From contig JASANZ010002234.1 in the NCBI GenBank assembly GCA_030849805.1, forward strand, positions 1 through 64,000: 64,000 nucleotides of DNA, in the 5' to 3' direction. Numbering within the stretch: the stretch's first letter is position 1; every line of letters starts with the position of its first letter. The translations under genes and the position numbers were made by a program. Positions 45,585-54,696 of the stretch are shown one piece after another. The notes beneath the pieces were generated by a model that ran no database searches, was not told where the DNA came from, and saw only the letters and a list, made by a program, of their open reading frames with translations. Source of the DNA: Sergeia podlipaevii. Taxonomy: Eukaryota > Euglenozoa > Kinetoplastea > Trypanosomatida > Trypanosomatidae.

Positions 45585-47261
45585 TCACAAAAAAGAAGAA
45601 TCTGCCAGCTGTAGATTGTGAAACTGCGACAGTGTGCATGATATGGAACCCGTGGCTACGGTTGCCGCACTACGACCAGACATGCTCCACTGCAAGCCTC
45701 CGCGTTCGCGCGCAGCTCCATCCCCCCACGTTGTATTCACGTCAAACCGCGCAACTCGCTGTAAAGTGTATCCGTCCACCACTGCGCCTTCCGCCTTGGC
45801 GCTCAGTGATTCTGCCTTGGTACACTGAAGTACGAGAAGGGAACTTTGACGAACGCTCACAGTGGATTCAGGAAACACTGCCCAGAATGAATACGGAAAG
45901 CCCTCTTTGGGTCGAAGCGCCTTGTTGTCAGTTCGCAAGACTTCTTGGCGGTGCGTATCACAGGCGTACAAGTGGATGGTGCCTGAACTCGTAATAAGGG
46001 CGACCATCTCCCTTACAACAGCCACCCCAGCCGTGACGGAGGGCTGCACTTGAGAGATCGAAACAATCGCAAGTGACACACTGTTGTTAACACCTGGAGT
46101 AAAGCCGCGTTCGAGAGTCATGAGTCGCACAATGCGATCGTCATGGCTCAAGTCAGATATAACCACTTTTGTCACACTCTCACTCACTGAAACACCAGTG
46201 GTACCATCCTGTGAGATGGCGACAGCTCGCAGTGCAGAAGAATGCATCTTTGCTGTCGTAAAGCGGAACTCATCGTCCCGCACGGCCGCCAACGTATTTG
46301 TAGTGACAGTACGGGTGCCGGGGCTGAGACGAGCGTTGCTGTTCGCAGCTACGGCTTGCGGTTCTGCCTTTGAAACGCGCCAAAGAGCAAGCCGGCGTAC
46401 CTCACCCTTCGCTGTTCCAGGAATGAGCGCGCGGAAGGAGTGGATTGTACGTCCCCCGATGCTCTTCAGTGACCACATGCAAGCTGTCGCCATCATTTCA
46501 GCGAGGAAGTGGTTGTGTGAAGGAGGGTAAGCATCAAAAATGGCACGCTTGCGCAGGTGACGATCAAACACAAACAGTTTGTGTGAGCACTGTATATCTG
46601 AGTAGCCGCTAACAGCCACTAGCACAAAATGAGGCGTGAACTGTACAGCCATCACATCCGCCGGAAAAGTGGCGGTTGCGACCGTTTCAGGCTCATGGTC
46701 ATAAACTCCATCCGTACCCAGATTCTGTCGATGGACAACAGATGTTTTTATAAAAGTACCATCATTAGTGGAGCTGTTGGATGGTTGAAGCGGGACGCTT
46801 CGTTCCGCACCAACTGGGACGCACTCCCGACTTGCATCGACAATCCGAACAGTAGCTGCTGTACCGCTACGTACTGTGCCTGCAACTGCGACTACGCTGC
46901 ACTGCCCAAACAAGCTGAGAACTCCTACCCCGCCATGAATGGTCCGCCTGCAGACCTCAACAAGTTGACCACCGCGCAGTTCAGTTTCCTCAGCGGCGCC
47001 AGTAAACGTAGTAGAGGAGGAAGAGGCCCAAGCAGAGGGTCCGGCACCGTCATTCTCTACCGTACAATCCACTAGGTCCTCTTGAAGAAGCACCTCGGTG
47101 CTAAACAAAACAAATCCATCCATTGTTCCAAGACCAAGTAGCCGCCCACCTGCCGTCCATGTAACACACGTCACCGAGGCGTGCAACGGTGAGCCTGCAC
47201 AAGCTGGTGCACTATCTGTATCCATGGGACTCGGCGCTGATAAAAGCGCATCAGTTGGCAT
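45585..47261 (-). CDS. Divergent PROPPIN (WIPI/Atg18)-like beta-propeller protein
   Basis: 558 residues from an ATG at 47261. WD-like blades; the order of blocks resembles PROPPINs: HGGVGVLSLFGQCSVVAVAG (family GGIGxxxMLxxxNxxALVGG), and MHSSALRAVAISQDGTTGVSVSESVTKVVISD (family AHxSPLAALxFNxxGTxLATASxxGTxIRVFD). The next block should contain the phosphoinositide-binding FRRG, but reads LMTLERG here. Two Ser/Thr/Ala-rich loops (about 75-95 and 155-185) expand the protein. PROPPINs act in autophagy and endosomal traffic by binding PI3P; with the motif degraded, lipid binding is uncertain. A generic WD40 scaffold is the alternative. Confidence 0.5.
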   Translation of the reverse strand: MPTDALLSAPSPMDTDSAPACAGSPLHASVTCVTWTAGGRLLGLGTMDGFVLFSTEVLLQEDLVDCTVENDGAGPSAWASSSSTTFTGAAEETELRGGQLVEVCRRTIHGGVGVLSLFGQCSVVAVAGTVRSGTAATVRIVDASRECVPVGAERSVPLQPSNSSTNDGTFIKTSVVHRQNLGTDGVYDHEPETVATATFPADVMAVQFTPHFVLVAVSGYSDIQCSHKLFVFDRHLRKRAIFDAYPPSHNHFLAEMMATACMWSLKSIGGRTIHSFRALIPGTAKGEVRRLALWRVSKAEPQAVAANSNARLSPGTRTVTTNTLAAVRDDEFRFTTAKMHSSALRAVAISQDGTTGVSVSESVTKVVISDLSHDDRIVRLMTLERGFTPGVNNSVSLAIVSISQVQPSVTAGVAVVREMVALITSSGTIHLYACDTHRQEVLRTDNKALRPKEGFPYSFWAVFPESTVSVRQSSLLVLQCTKAESLSAKAEGAVVDGYTLQRVARFDVNTTWGDGAARERGGLQWSMSGRSAATVATGSISCTLSQFHNLQLADSSFL

Positions 47262-47785
47262 TCAGCCGCGGAATAGAGAGCAAAATAAAAAATCTATCTT
47301 CACTACAAATAAAGGGTAGAAAAAGTAAAATGTTGATTTACGCCTTCCCTCAGCAATAAAATGTCTAGTTGAATCCTTTGTAAATCTCAGCACAACCAAA
47401 AAAAAAATTTTAAAAAAAAATCAATATGCGCAATGCAGAGCCGACTAAGAAGCGGAGCACTGGATGTCCCCACCCAAGAAAATCCAATGCGTATCGCGCT
47501 CACTTTGAGACCAAAAAAATCTATAAAGATAAGAAAAAAATATTAAGAAAAGTAAAGCTACAGATTGTCAAACAGAAAAAAAATATGAGTCGAAATTGTG
47601 CACGTAAGATGCGCAAAGCATACGGTTCAAATAAAGAATGAAATGTGTGCATAAATTATGCAGCTTTTTGCATTGTTGTTTTAGTGTTTCTATTTTTTTC
47701 TTTTTTTCTTTCTTCACATAACGTGAAAGTGCTTTTCCATTTACAAGGCCACCCCGTCTCTGCGGCTTGAAAAGGAGACGGCATG
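47262..47785. other. Spacer
   Basis: AT-rich. A Lys/Arg-rich plus-strand frame at 47426-47641 was judged spurious. No gene supported. Confidence 0.4.
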
Positions 47786-49033
47786 TTAGTGCTGGGAATA
47801 CGATTGACGAATGTTTTCCTCTCTGACTGTCATTTTGCGAACCATCTCTCCGCATCCCTTGAACGCCTCTTGGTGCACACCCTTGCGACCAACATGTGGC
47901 GGGTCATCAGATTGACTTTCGCCTGCGACTGATTTGACTTGCACACGATCCGATACGGCACGAATATCGAGAAATCTGAAATCTGCCTGCTCCTTGGGGT
48001 CCGCTATCACACACACTGAAGAAGACAGGGCAGGGGTGCCCTCGCTTCTCTCGCAAGGAGATGCGAAAAGCGCCGCCACGTGCGCAATATAGCTAAGACG
48101 TGAAGAAACACTCTCGCATAAACTATTGAGGCGCAGATATACAGGAACCGCCGCTTCAATCGATCCCTCTTTAGACTCTGGGCACATGCGCCGCTTCAGC
48201 GATGGGAGCTGCATCAGTGCATCAAATTCATCGGTGGGGGGCAGCACTGCGATTGACACCCTTAATGCTCCAACTTTGGTGGCACTCCCATTCTCTGGGC
48301 CTGATGATCCATTGCTGCCGCGCACAGCATCATCAACGTCTGCCTGCAGTTGCAACACTTGATGAATAGACTGCAGCAACGCCTGACGTGCCTGCCGCTC
48401 CTGAAGAGACAAAGAAGCAGTCGCTGAGCTAAGTACTGGCGGTGCGTGTAGACGCTGATGAGCCTCACGCTTTATCTCGTAGAGAGAAGTGAAGGGAATA
48501 ACTGCACGACACGCATCCGCGGGCATTGGCGGAGAGCTTTGGCGATTAACTGGTGCGCATGACTGCCGAAGCAGGCTGATCCACCGAGATATACAGTATC
48601 CCCCAAGTATGGGTTCCGCCAAAAACGAAGGGGTAAAAATCTCGTAGAGAACTGGGGCGTCGTGATGTTGCGCAGAGGAATGGAGAGGATCGCGCCGTAT
48701 TGAAGCAAGGGGCATCGTCCGGTCCGCACACGCGTACCACCACGCGGTCTCCTTTGCAGCTGGAACGCCCCCATCTGTAGCGCACTCTCCTTCGTGCAGT
48801 AGTACTTGGTTCCATCGGCGTGCGCAAAGACTGCTTAGTAATGACGCATTCAAACACCTTTTTGCCACAGCGATATCTTCTGCGCCAGCGCCGCTATCAC
48901 GCAACTGCTGCACCCAGCGCACATATAGTTCAAACCATTGGCTGTAGGGAACATGGGTAATGTCACGGTGAGGCAGTAACTTTATCTTCGCCGTAAACGT
49001 GCTCACTAGGCCTTTAATCGGTTGTGACTTCAT
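47786..49033 (-). CDS. Unassigned protein, 415 residues
   Basis: ATG at 49033 (a TTG lies three codons upstream). GC content and lack of stops support a real gene. The N-terminal third (VSTFTAKIKLLPHRDITHVPYSQWFELYVRWVQQLRDSGAG) looks globular and helical; a helical segment (LQERQARQALLQSIHQVLQLQADVDDAVRG) at about 215-245 could coil; the C-terminal 60 residues are charged and probably disordered. No membrane segments, signal peptide or catalytic motif recognised. Probably a kinetoplastid-specific protein. Confidence 0.7.
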   Translation of the reverse strand: MKSQPIKGLVSTFTAKIKLLPHRDITHVPYSQWFELYVRWVQQLRDSGAGAEDIAVAKRCLNASLLSSLCARRWNQVLLHEGECATDGGVPAAKETAWWYACADRTMPLASIRRDPLHSSAQHHDAPVLYEIFTPSFLAEPILGGYCISRWISLLRQSCAPVNRQSSPPMPADACRAVIPFTSLYEIKREAHQRLHAPPVLSSATASLSLQERQARQALLQSIHQVLQLQADVDDAVRGSNGSSGPENGSATKVGALRVSIAVLPPTDEFDALMQLPSLKRRMCPESKEGSIEAAVPVYLRLNSLCESVSSRLSYIAHVAALFASPCERSEGTPALSSSVCVIADPKEQADFRFLDIRAVSDRVQVKSVAGESQSDDPPHVGRKGVHQEAFKGCGEMVRKMTVREENIRQSYSQH

Positions 49034-49661
49034 GCGCTGCAACGAGCGGCTAAATGCTTTATATTTCTTTTTTTGAGGCTCACGAGATGGTCGACAACGA
49101 TTGTATTTGCCTTTTCAATAATTATTACAATACAGCAATTTCTAGTACTCTTGGAGTGCGAGCAATATGAAGACCACAACAAGGAGGGAGGGTGTGTCAA
49201 TCAAAAACACAATATTGCACCAAAAAGGAGTGCGTCCATATATAGCGAGAAAAGCATACACAGATTTAAAGCCAAAAAAATGCGGCATTCAAAGTGTTTA
49301 AAAACAATATTTTTTTAAAGATATAGAATAGAAATATAATTATCGTATGTTGAATGCACGTATTGGCCCTCATCTGCTGCACTACAGCTAGTCAAAGCAT
49401 AAATAAGAATAAAATGAAAAGTGCCCCCTCCCTCTCCAAAGGTTTGAGGAAACCTTCAGGAACTTTGCTCAGTGTTGCCACTCCGCACGACACACGCATG
49501 TGAGTTAAAGAGATGGCTTTCCGTATCATCTTTATCTGCCTGCTAGCTGGCTGAAAGTTTAGCCATCTTTTGAGCAGTGCCGCTAGAGCACAGTGAAAAA
49601 AAAAAAGAAAGCACAAACAGCCTCCATTTCGTTTTCATGGTCGTGTTAAAGATCATCAAGA
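49034..49661. other. Spacer
   Basis: AT-rich; moderately GC patch at 49420-49560 has no credible ATG-started frame. No gene supported. Confidence 0.4.
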
Positions 49662-50396
49662 TCAAAGATGAGACTGGACCACCTTGCGCAGTCCCTCCGT
49701 GGCAGCCTTGCGATCAGCTGCCTTGAAAACAGAAGTGCCAGCGACAATAACGTTGGCCCCAGCCTCAGCAGCAGCCCCAATTGTCTGCTCGCCAAGCCCA
49801 CCATCCACTTGGATGTTAAGATGAGGATAGGCTTGACGCAGCTCCCTGACCTTGGGCATCATATCCTGCATAAAGGACTGTCCTCCAAAGCCTGGTTCCA
49901 CGGTCATGACGAGAACCATGTCCACCAACTTCTTCTCGATCAACTCCTTCACCTCACTGGTGACCGGAGTCTTGGGCTTCAGCGCCACTCCGCACTGCAT
50001 GCCGGCATCACGGACCAGTTTCGCGACTGCCTTGGCATCCGTAGTAGCTTCAACATGAAAAGTCATCTGAGACGCGCCAGCCTTCGCCATATCTTTGACC
50101 CACTTCTCTGGGTCACTGATCATGCAGTGCACGTCAAGAAACGCCTGTGGCAGACGCTTCCTAAGAGCCTCCACGACGCATGGGCCGATAGAAATATTGG
50201 GCACAAAGTGGCCGTCCATGACATCGACGTGCAGCCACTCCGCTGCTCCTCCCTCGGAAGAAAGGACATTGTTGCACTCATCCAGCAAGCAGCTGAAGTC
50301 AGATGCGAGAATAGAGGGGGCAATAATTGGCCGCAGTGGTGCCGTGGGACGTTCAGTGGTGCTGAGCCACGTGGTGCGATCCTGGTGGTTAAACAT
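49662..50396 (-). CDS. RPE: Ribulose-phosphate 3-epimerase
   Basis: 244 residues from the ATG at 50396 (MFNHQDRTT), the start that gives about the normal length. The frame continues upstream through AT-rich leader that would add an unlikely hydrophobic, Tyr-rich extension. TIM-barrel signature: [25 protein letters not shown] (metal His and Asp), FLDVHCMI (metal His), [11 protein letters not shown] and NIQVDGGL (metal Asp). It interconverts ribulose-5-phosphate and xylulose-5-phosphate in the pentose phosphate pathway. No obvious glycosomal PTS1: the end is VVQSHL, and the SHL tripeptide is a plausible non-canonical PTS1-like ending (S-[HKR]-L), so glycosomal import is possible. Confidence 0.95.
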   Translation of the reverse strand: MFNHQDRTTWLSTTERPTAPLRPIIAPSILASDFSCLLDECNNVLSSEGGAAEWLHVDVMDGHFVPNISIGPCVVEALRKRLPQAFLDVHCMISDPEKWVKDMAKAGASQMTFHVEATTDAKAVAKLVRDAGMQCGVALKPKTPVTSEVKELIEKKLVDMVLVMTVEPGFGGQSFMQDMMPKVRELRQAYPHLNIQVDGGLGEQTIGAAAEAGANVIVAGTSVFKAADRKAATEGLRKVVQSHL

Positions 50397-50985
50397 TATC
50401 TCAAAAAAGCGGTAATAACAATAATACACAAGAATCTGAAATAAGTAATTCCACATAACGAATAGAAAAGGGTGAGATACGCAAAAATAAGGGGCAGACA
50501 AAGATTTGAAAATAGAAAAAAAAAATGATCATCAAAAAGCAGCCAAAAAAGAATCAATCGCACCAATGGAGGGGGGATATGCTAAGCAAGCCGCCTAGCA
50601 TAGCAGTGGCATGCGGACACATATAGATGCACAAAACAACAGTACAAATAGGAGTTGCGCGGCGATAGATGGCAAGGAAACCAAGAAAAGAAACCCTTGT
50701 TGGTATTGTGCATCAATCCACATACATGACAAGGTTAAGAAAGATCTATAGACTGGATGCAACTTCCGTACATCAACAAATCTCTCCTCTGGCAAAGATG
50801 TACACAACAAATGATGACCAAACCGATAAGAAGAAAAAAAAAACAGAAGAAGATAAACAAGCGCGCATATTGGTACGCCTACAAAAACGCAGGTACACAT
50901 ATACACGCACATTTGTATTTTCATCTTCAGGCTATCATTGATGATAGTGCAAGCACATCTGCGCATGATATGTGGATCCATCGCT
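50397..50985. other. Spacer
   Basis: A-runs at 50515 and 50834. No gene supported. Confidence 0.4.
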
Positions 50986-52659
50986 TTATGCAGCAGACCG
51001 TGTCTCGGCAAAATCGAGGGCGGTGTGCAAGGAAGCGCTGCTGAGAGACCGTGGGGTTTGTATATCACCCTCTCCCCCCTCGAGGGGTGCCTCAATTGTG
51101 ACATCCACCGCCCTCCCACCAAGCCCGTCTTGGCCCTTCGCACTGGCTATGGAGCTCCTTCTTTGCTGCTGCAACTGCTGATTGTCACTTCTATTACCGC
51201 CCGGCGCGGCATCATCGTCATTGTCTAAGTTTGACCAAGCAAGTCGAGGCCTTTGAGGACGCTGTTGTGCGCTTGACGGCAGCCCCGCACTAGCCCGTTG
51301 GCGCAACGCTGCAATCGACCTCTCCACGCGCGATGTAATTTCCATCTCAGATTCCCGCAAAGCCTCTATAGCTTCATGCCGGTGTGAGTGCTCCCAGTAC
51401 ACTGCACAACACGATATAATGATGACGAGCACCGTAAAGAAGATGAGAACACCAACTGAAATACTCATCGTTGATAAGGCGCCCAGCAGCAGAATGCTGG
51501 CAGTAACGATTCGTATCCCAATAGGTCCCAATATCCGTCCAACGCCCACAGAAACAAAGACACCTGCGTAGCCAAAAATGACAGCGTCCAACAGCAAGGG
51601 AATTTGATCAAAGTGAAAATAGCCGCATCCCATAGCGGTGACAAAGCGTACAACACTGGCTGGAATTGCCTGCGCGTAAAAATTAACGTGAGACACGTAG
51701 TGAGGGAGGTCAAGTAACGTGTCCACGATAACATACGGCGGGAACACTAAGCCAGCCAAAGCGCCTGTGAAACCGGCGACTAAAGAAGCAACTGCCCCAC
51801 TGTAGCACACCATCAATCTCACTTTACCCTCATTGTCCAAACTGCGGTTGACACGCACACGAGTGTACGTCAGCGTGCGCAAGGGGGAGAGCACAGTTGG
51901 TGTGAGCGGGGGTACTACACGCTCGGTCACCACTGGAAGCTTCGCCTCCGCAGCCACGAACACCGCGCCTGTAACAGTGCTCAAGAACGCCTCGTGTGAT
52001 GCCGCCGCATCCGTTGCATCCCCGCTGCCCCGCTCCTCCATTCCCGCTGCGGTCTCTCCAACCTCAGCCCCTGCCGCCGCCCTGCTCTGCTCAACAAGCA
52101 TCCCGTGAAGCCGGAAGGAAGACCCGGAAAGCATGTTGCGGCTGCGTGAAAGACGCACCTCATCGGTGACGGCGTCCGCTTCTCTAATAAAAGTCCAACT
52201 ATCCTTCTCCATGCGAGCAACCTTCATCCGTTCAAGAAGTTCTCTCCCGGCGCACACCACCACATATATGCCAAAAAAAACAGCGCAGCTGATACCCAGT
52301 CCTAGAGATCGTGCTGTGTCAGGAAGCGGCGAAAACACCAGCACCCCAATCACTGTAGCCACACAGTTTGGCGCTGTCATGAACATCGTAAATGTTGTTG
52401 AGAACACGCCAGTGTTCTTCGTAAGGAGGAGCTCCAATGGAAGGATAAGTAAAAGACGAGCATATATGAGCACCGTCACCGCGAGCGTCGGGTCCGTACC
52501 AAGTGGTGTGGTCGTGAAGTAGGATGGGGCGATCATACAAGCAACACGCCACAGCACATGCAAGCAAATAGTATCGCCAATGCCTGTGAAGCTCTGAACT
52601 ACACTGGAAAAGAAACTAAATATTGCAAGCGTAAAGAAGACCACAGCGCTGGTAATCAT
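50986..52659 (-). CDS. TauE/SafE-family membrane transporter, copy 1
   Basis: 557 residues from an ATG at 52659. Two hydrophobic halves, each of three to four helices: about 1-125 (with the QSFTGIGDTICLHVLW motif) and about 275-425 (with SLVAGFTGALAGLVFPPYVI), the duplicated pattern of the TauE/SafE anion exporter family (sulfite, sulfonates and related organic anions). Between them is a large loop of about 130 residues ending in LRTLTYTRVRVNRSLDNEGK. The C-terminal 110 residues are Arg/Gln/Ser-rich and cytosolic. Homologous to the gene at 54697-56475. Substrate unknown. Membrane location (plasma or internal) cannot be told. Confidence 0.8.
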   Translation of the reverse strand: MITSAVVFFTLAIFSFFSSVVQSFTGIGDTICLHVLWRVACMIAPSYFTTTPLGTDPTLAVTVLIYARLLLILPLELLLTKNTGVFSTTFTMFMTAPNCVATVIGVLVFSPLPDTARSLGLGISCAVFFGIYVVVCAGRELLERMKVARMEKDSWTFIREADAVTDEVRLSRSRNMLSGSSFRLHGMLVEQSRAAAGAEVGETAAGMEERGSGDATDAAASHEAFLSTVTGAVFVAAEAKLPVVTERVVPPLTPTVLSPLRTLTYTRVRVNRSLDNEGKVRLMVCYSGAVASLVAGFTGALAGLVFPPYVIVDTLLDLPHYVSHVNFYAQAIPASVVRFVTAMGCGYFHFDQIPLLLDAVIFGYAGVFVSVGVGRILGPIGIRIVTASILLLGALSTMSISVGVLIFFTVLVIIISCCAVYWEHSHRHEAIEALRESEMEITSRVERSIAALRQRASAGLPSSAQQRPQRPRLAWSNLDNDDDAAPGGNRSDNQQLQQQRRSSIASAKGQDGLGGRAVDVTIEAPLEGGEGDIQTPRSLSSASLHTALDFAETRSAA

Positions 52660-53064
52660 GGCTACTCTGTTGAGCTATAGTGTCGGTGCGTTCTCTTGAA
52701 TAATAAGCGCTGCACGTACAAGAGGGCAAACCCTACGCGTGCACTCTTTCTACAATTATTTTTCTTTTGATAGTTGTGCAAAAATTCATTTTACGCACAT
52801 CCAATGTTAAACAGAAATATTTTAACAAAGAGAAAAAAGAAATGTTTGAGTATGGAACAGTACACATGCAAACATACCAATGAGTACGGGGCAGTGCTTG
52901 TGCTTAATGGAAAAAAAAAAGCGCAACTGTGCACGGAAAGGAAGCCAATATCATTCTTACTTTTGAAGTTACTTTTATCAAAGCATACTCTTTAGAAGTT
53001 ACAGCAGAAGCGCATATGCACGCGCATAAGAAGAAAAATCAAAAACGCTACCATCGTAGTGTAG
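52660..53064. other. Spacer
   Basis: A-run at about 52911. No gene seen. Confidence 0.4.
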
Positions 53065-54087
53065 CTACGTAGAAGCAAGAAGAATATACGCGTCATCCGT
53101 GAAAAGTGCGGCCATACACTTATCCCATTGTTCATTTATGAAAGAGGGCAAGCTTCCCAATGCTTCTTGGAGAGAAAGTTGAGGGTACCGCATAGATAAC
53201 AGCAGCGAATTCGGCAACTCCGATGAAGGGGGACTTGTGGAGAGAATAGCTTGCTGCTCTCGCCCAATCACTTCTGAAAGTGATGCTGCGTGCGTGACGC
53301 AAAAGCTGCTGGAGGCACACTCCATCAATACATCTTTCCGAAGAGCAAGTACGCACTCTTGAAGGATACTGCCAACCTTGATGAGAACCGCGAGTATGCT
53401 GTGAGCAGCAGACAAGAGCGCTGCAGCTGAATGAAGACCAGTACTCCGAAAAAGCCTCTCCGATCGGGCATTAGTGGAGCACTGCGAGACTGAAGATGGC
53501 ACGGCAATGGACTTGCTGGATTGTGACCCATAAAGGCTCTCCATAGCTGCGGCTGCGGCAGCTTTCCTGGATGCCGCCGAAGTGCTTGATGTGACCACAG
53601 ATTTTGCCAAGGGTCGTCCAGAGATGGTTGAAGTGTCAAGAGCCTCGACCAAAGACTTAGCACGTTGAGTTCGCGATGCCCATGTGTTCTGAGCAAGTGA
53701 TACAGCACGAATGAGGTGCGCTTGGTCTTCCTGGTGCTGAGATACGAGCAGCTCTGCCGTGCTAGAAGGGAGTGCAGAGAGGACGCCTAGAGGAGGAGTG
53801 GCCGTGACTACACGCATCACGCTCCCTCCCACTCCCCTTCCTTGCTCCACCCGTCGCAATGCGCCTTCAAGAACATTTTTTTGGTGGTTAATATTCTGAA
53901 GAGCCGCCAGATTCGCTTTGATAGTAGGCAGCATATTGCGGCATTCTCTAAACAGCTGCATCACCATTTCCACATCCTGGACATCTAAGCTAGCAGAGGC
54001 ACACATCGGTAATAGTGGAAGACAAGAAAAAGCAAGAGAGGAAAAAGAACTGGGAAAAATGGGGAGAGAAAAATTAATGGGAGACAT
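53065..54087 (-). CDS. Unassigned helical protein between the two TauE/SafE genes
   Basis: The frame starts with an ATG at 54087 (340 residues); an internal ATG at 54006 (MCASASLDVQDVEMVM, 313 residues) is also plausible. With the upstream start the first 27 residues (Ser/Pro/Phe/Leu-rich) could act as a signal or be untranslated leader. The body is mostly helical, with a likely coiled coil at about 35-85 (LFRECRNMLPTIKANLAALQNI) and a second helical region at about 225-260; the middle is Ser/Ala-rich. No motif recognised. Position between two related transporters may be incidental. Confidence 0.65.
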   Translation of the reverse strand: MSPINFSLPIFPSSFSSLAFSCLPLLPMCASASLDVQDVEMVMQLFRECRNMLPTIKANLAALQNINHQKNVLEGALRRVEQGRGVGGSVMRVVTATPPLGVLSALPSSTAELLVSQHQEDQAHLIRAVSLAQNTWASRTQRAKSLVEALDTSTISGRPLAKSVVTSSTSAASRKAAAAAAMESLYGSQSSKSIAVPSSVSQCSTNARSERLFRSTGLHSAAALLSAAHSILAVLIKVGSILQECVLALRKDVLMECASSSFCVTHAASLSEVIGREQQAILSTSPPSSELPNSLLLSMRYPQLSLQEALGSLPSFINEQWDKCMAALFTDDAYILLAST

Positions 54088-54214
54088 AGAGCACAGCGGA
54101 AACAGCGCATTTGGTATTCTTCACACATATTGTATGGCGTGATGTTGGAATTTCACCTCAAAAGGCAAGCTGCAATGATTTCGGCAAAGCACCAAGTGAC
54201 ATTTATTGTTCACC

Positions 54215-54250
<36 letters not shown>

Positions 54251-54696
54251 GTGTGTACGCATTTGAAGATATTGATTGTTCACATGATTATTAAGTAAAG
54301 ACTGTATGAGTGTGTAAAGACATCACACTGATATCAGAAAGAAAGCAAAGCGATAAAAATGAACTGTTAGCGTTTAGAAGTGTTGAAGTGCTACGAATGG
54401 TGTGACTAAGATCACTAATTCGTTTTGGTTGTTGATCTGCATCGTATTCGCTCGTAGGAAAAAAAATAGATTCAAAGGTGTCTGAAATTAGAGCGGAAAA
54501 ATTCACTGCCGCAAGTTAGTTTCCGGGCCCCCTATCTTCATTATATCTTCTCTAATTCAATTTTCATTTCTCAAAATCCCCTCGACTCTGTTTTGGCAAA
54601 TTGACTAGAAAATGACACGCGTATGCGCATTGCGTGTCCGCCGCATGTTTTGCGGTTGGCCAAAATGCCAAGTGAATTGTTACTTGCACATGTATG
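54088..54696. other. Spacer with compound AT/GT microsatellite
   Basis: Microsatellite at 54215-54256. The rest is AT-rich; no gene supported. Confidence 0.45.
54215..54256. repeat. Compound (AT)n(GT)n microsatellite
   Basis: About ten AT units followed by about ten GT units in an intergenic spacer. Confidence 0.95.

Noticed and set aside
47426..47641. Lys/Arg-rich plus-strand 71-codon frame resembling a tiny ribosomal protein
   Set aside because: Composition follows from A-rich spacer sequence; wrong strand, no family motif.
49668..50444. Plus-strand 258-codon frame opposite ribulose-phosphate epimerase
   Set aside because: Fully overlapped by a clear enzyme on the minus strand; product has no recognisable domain.
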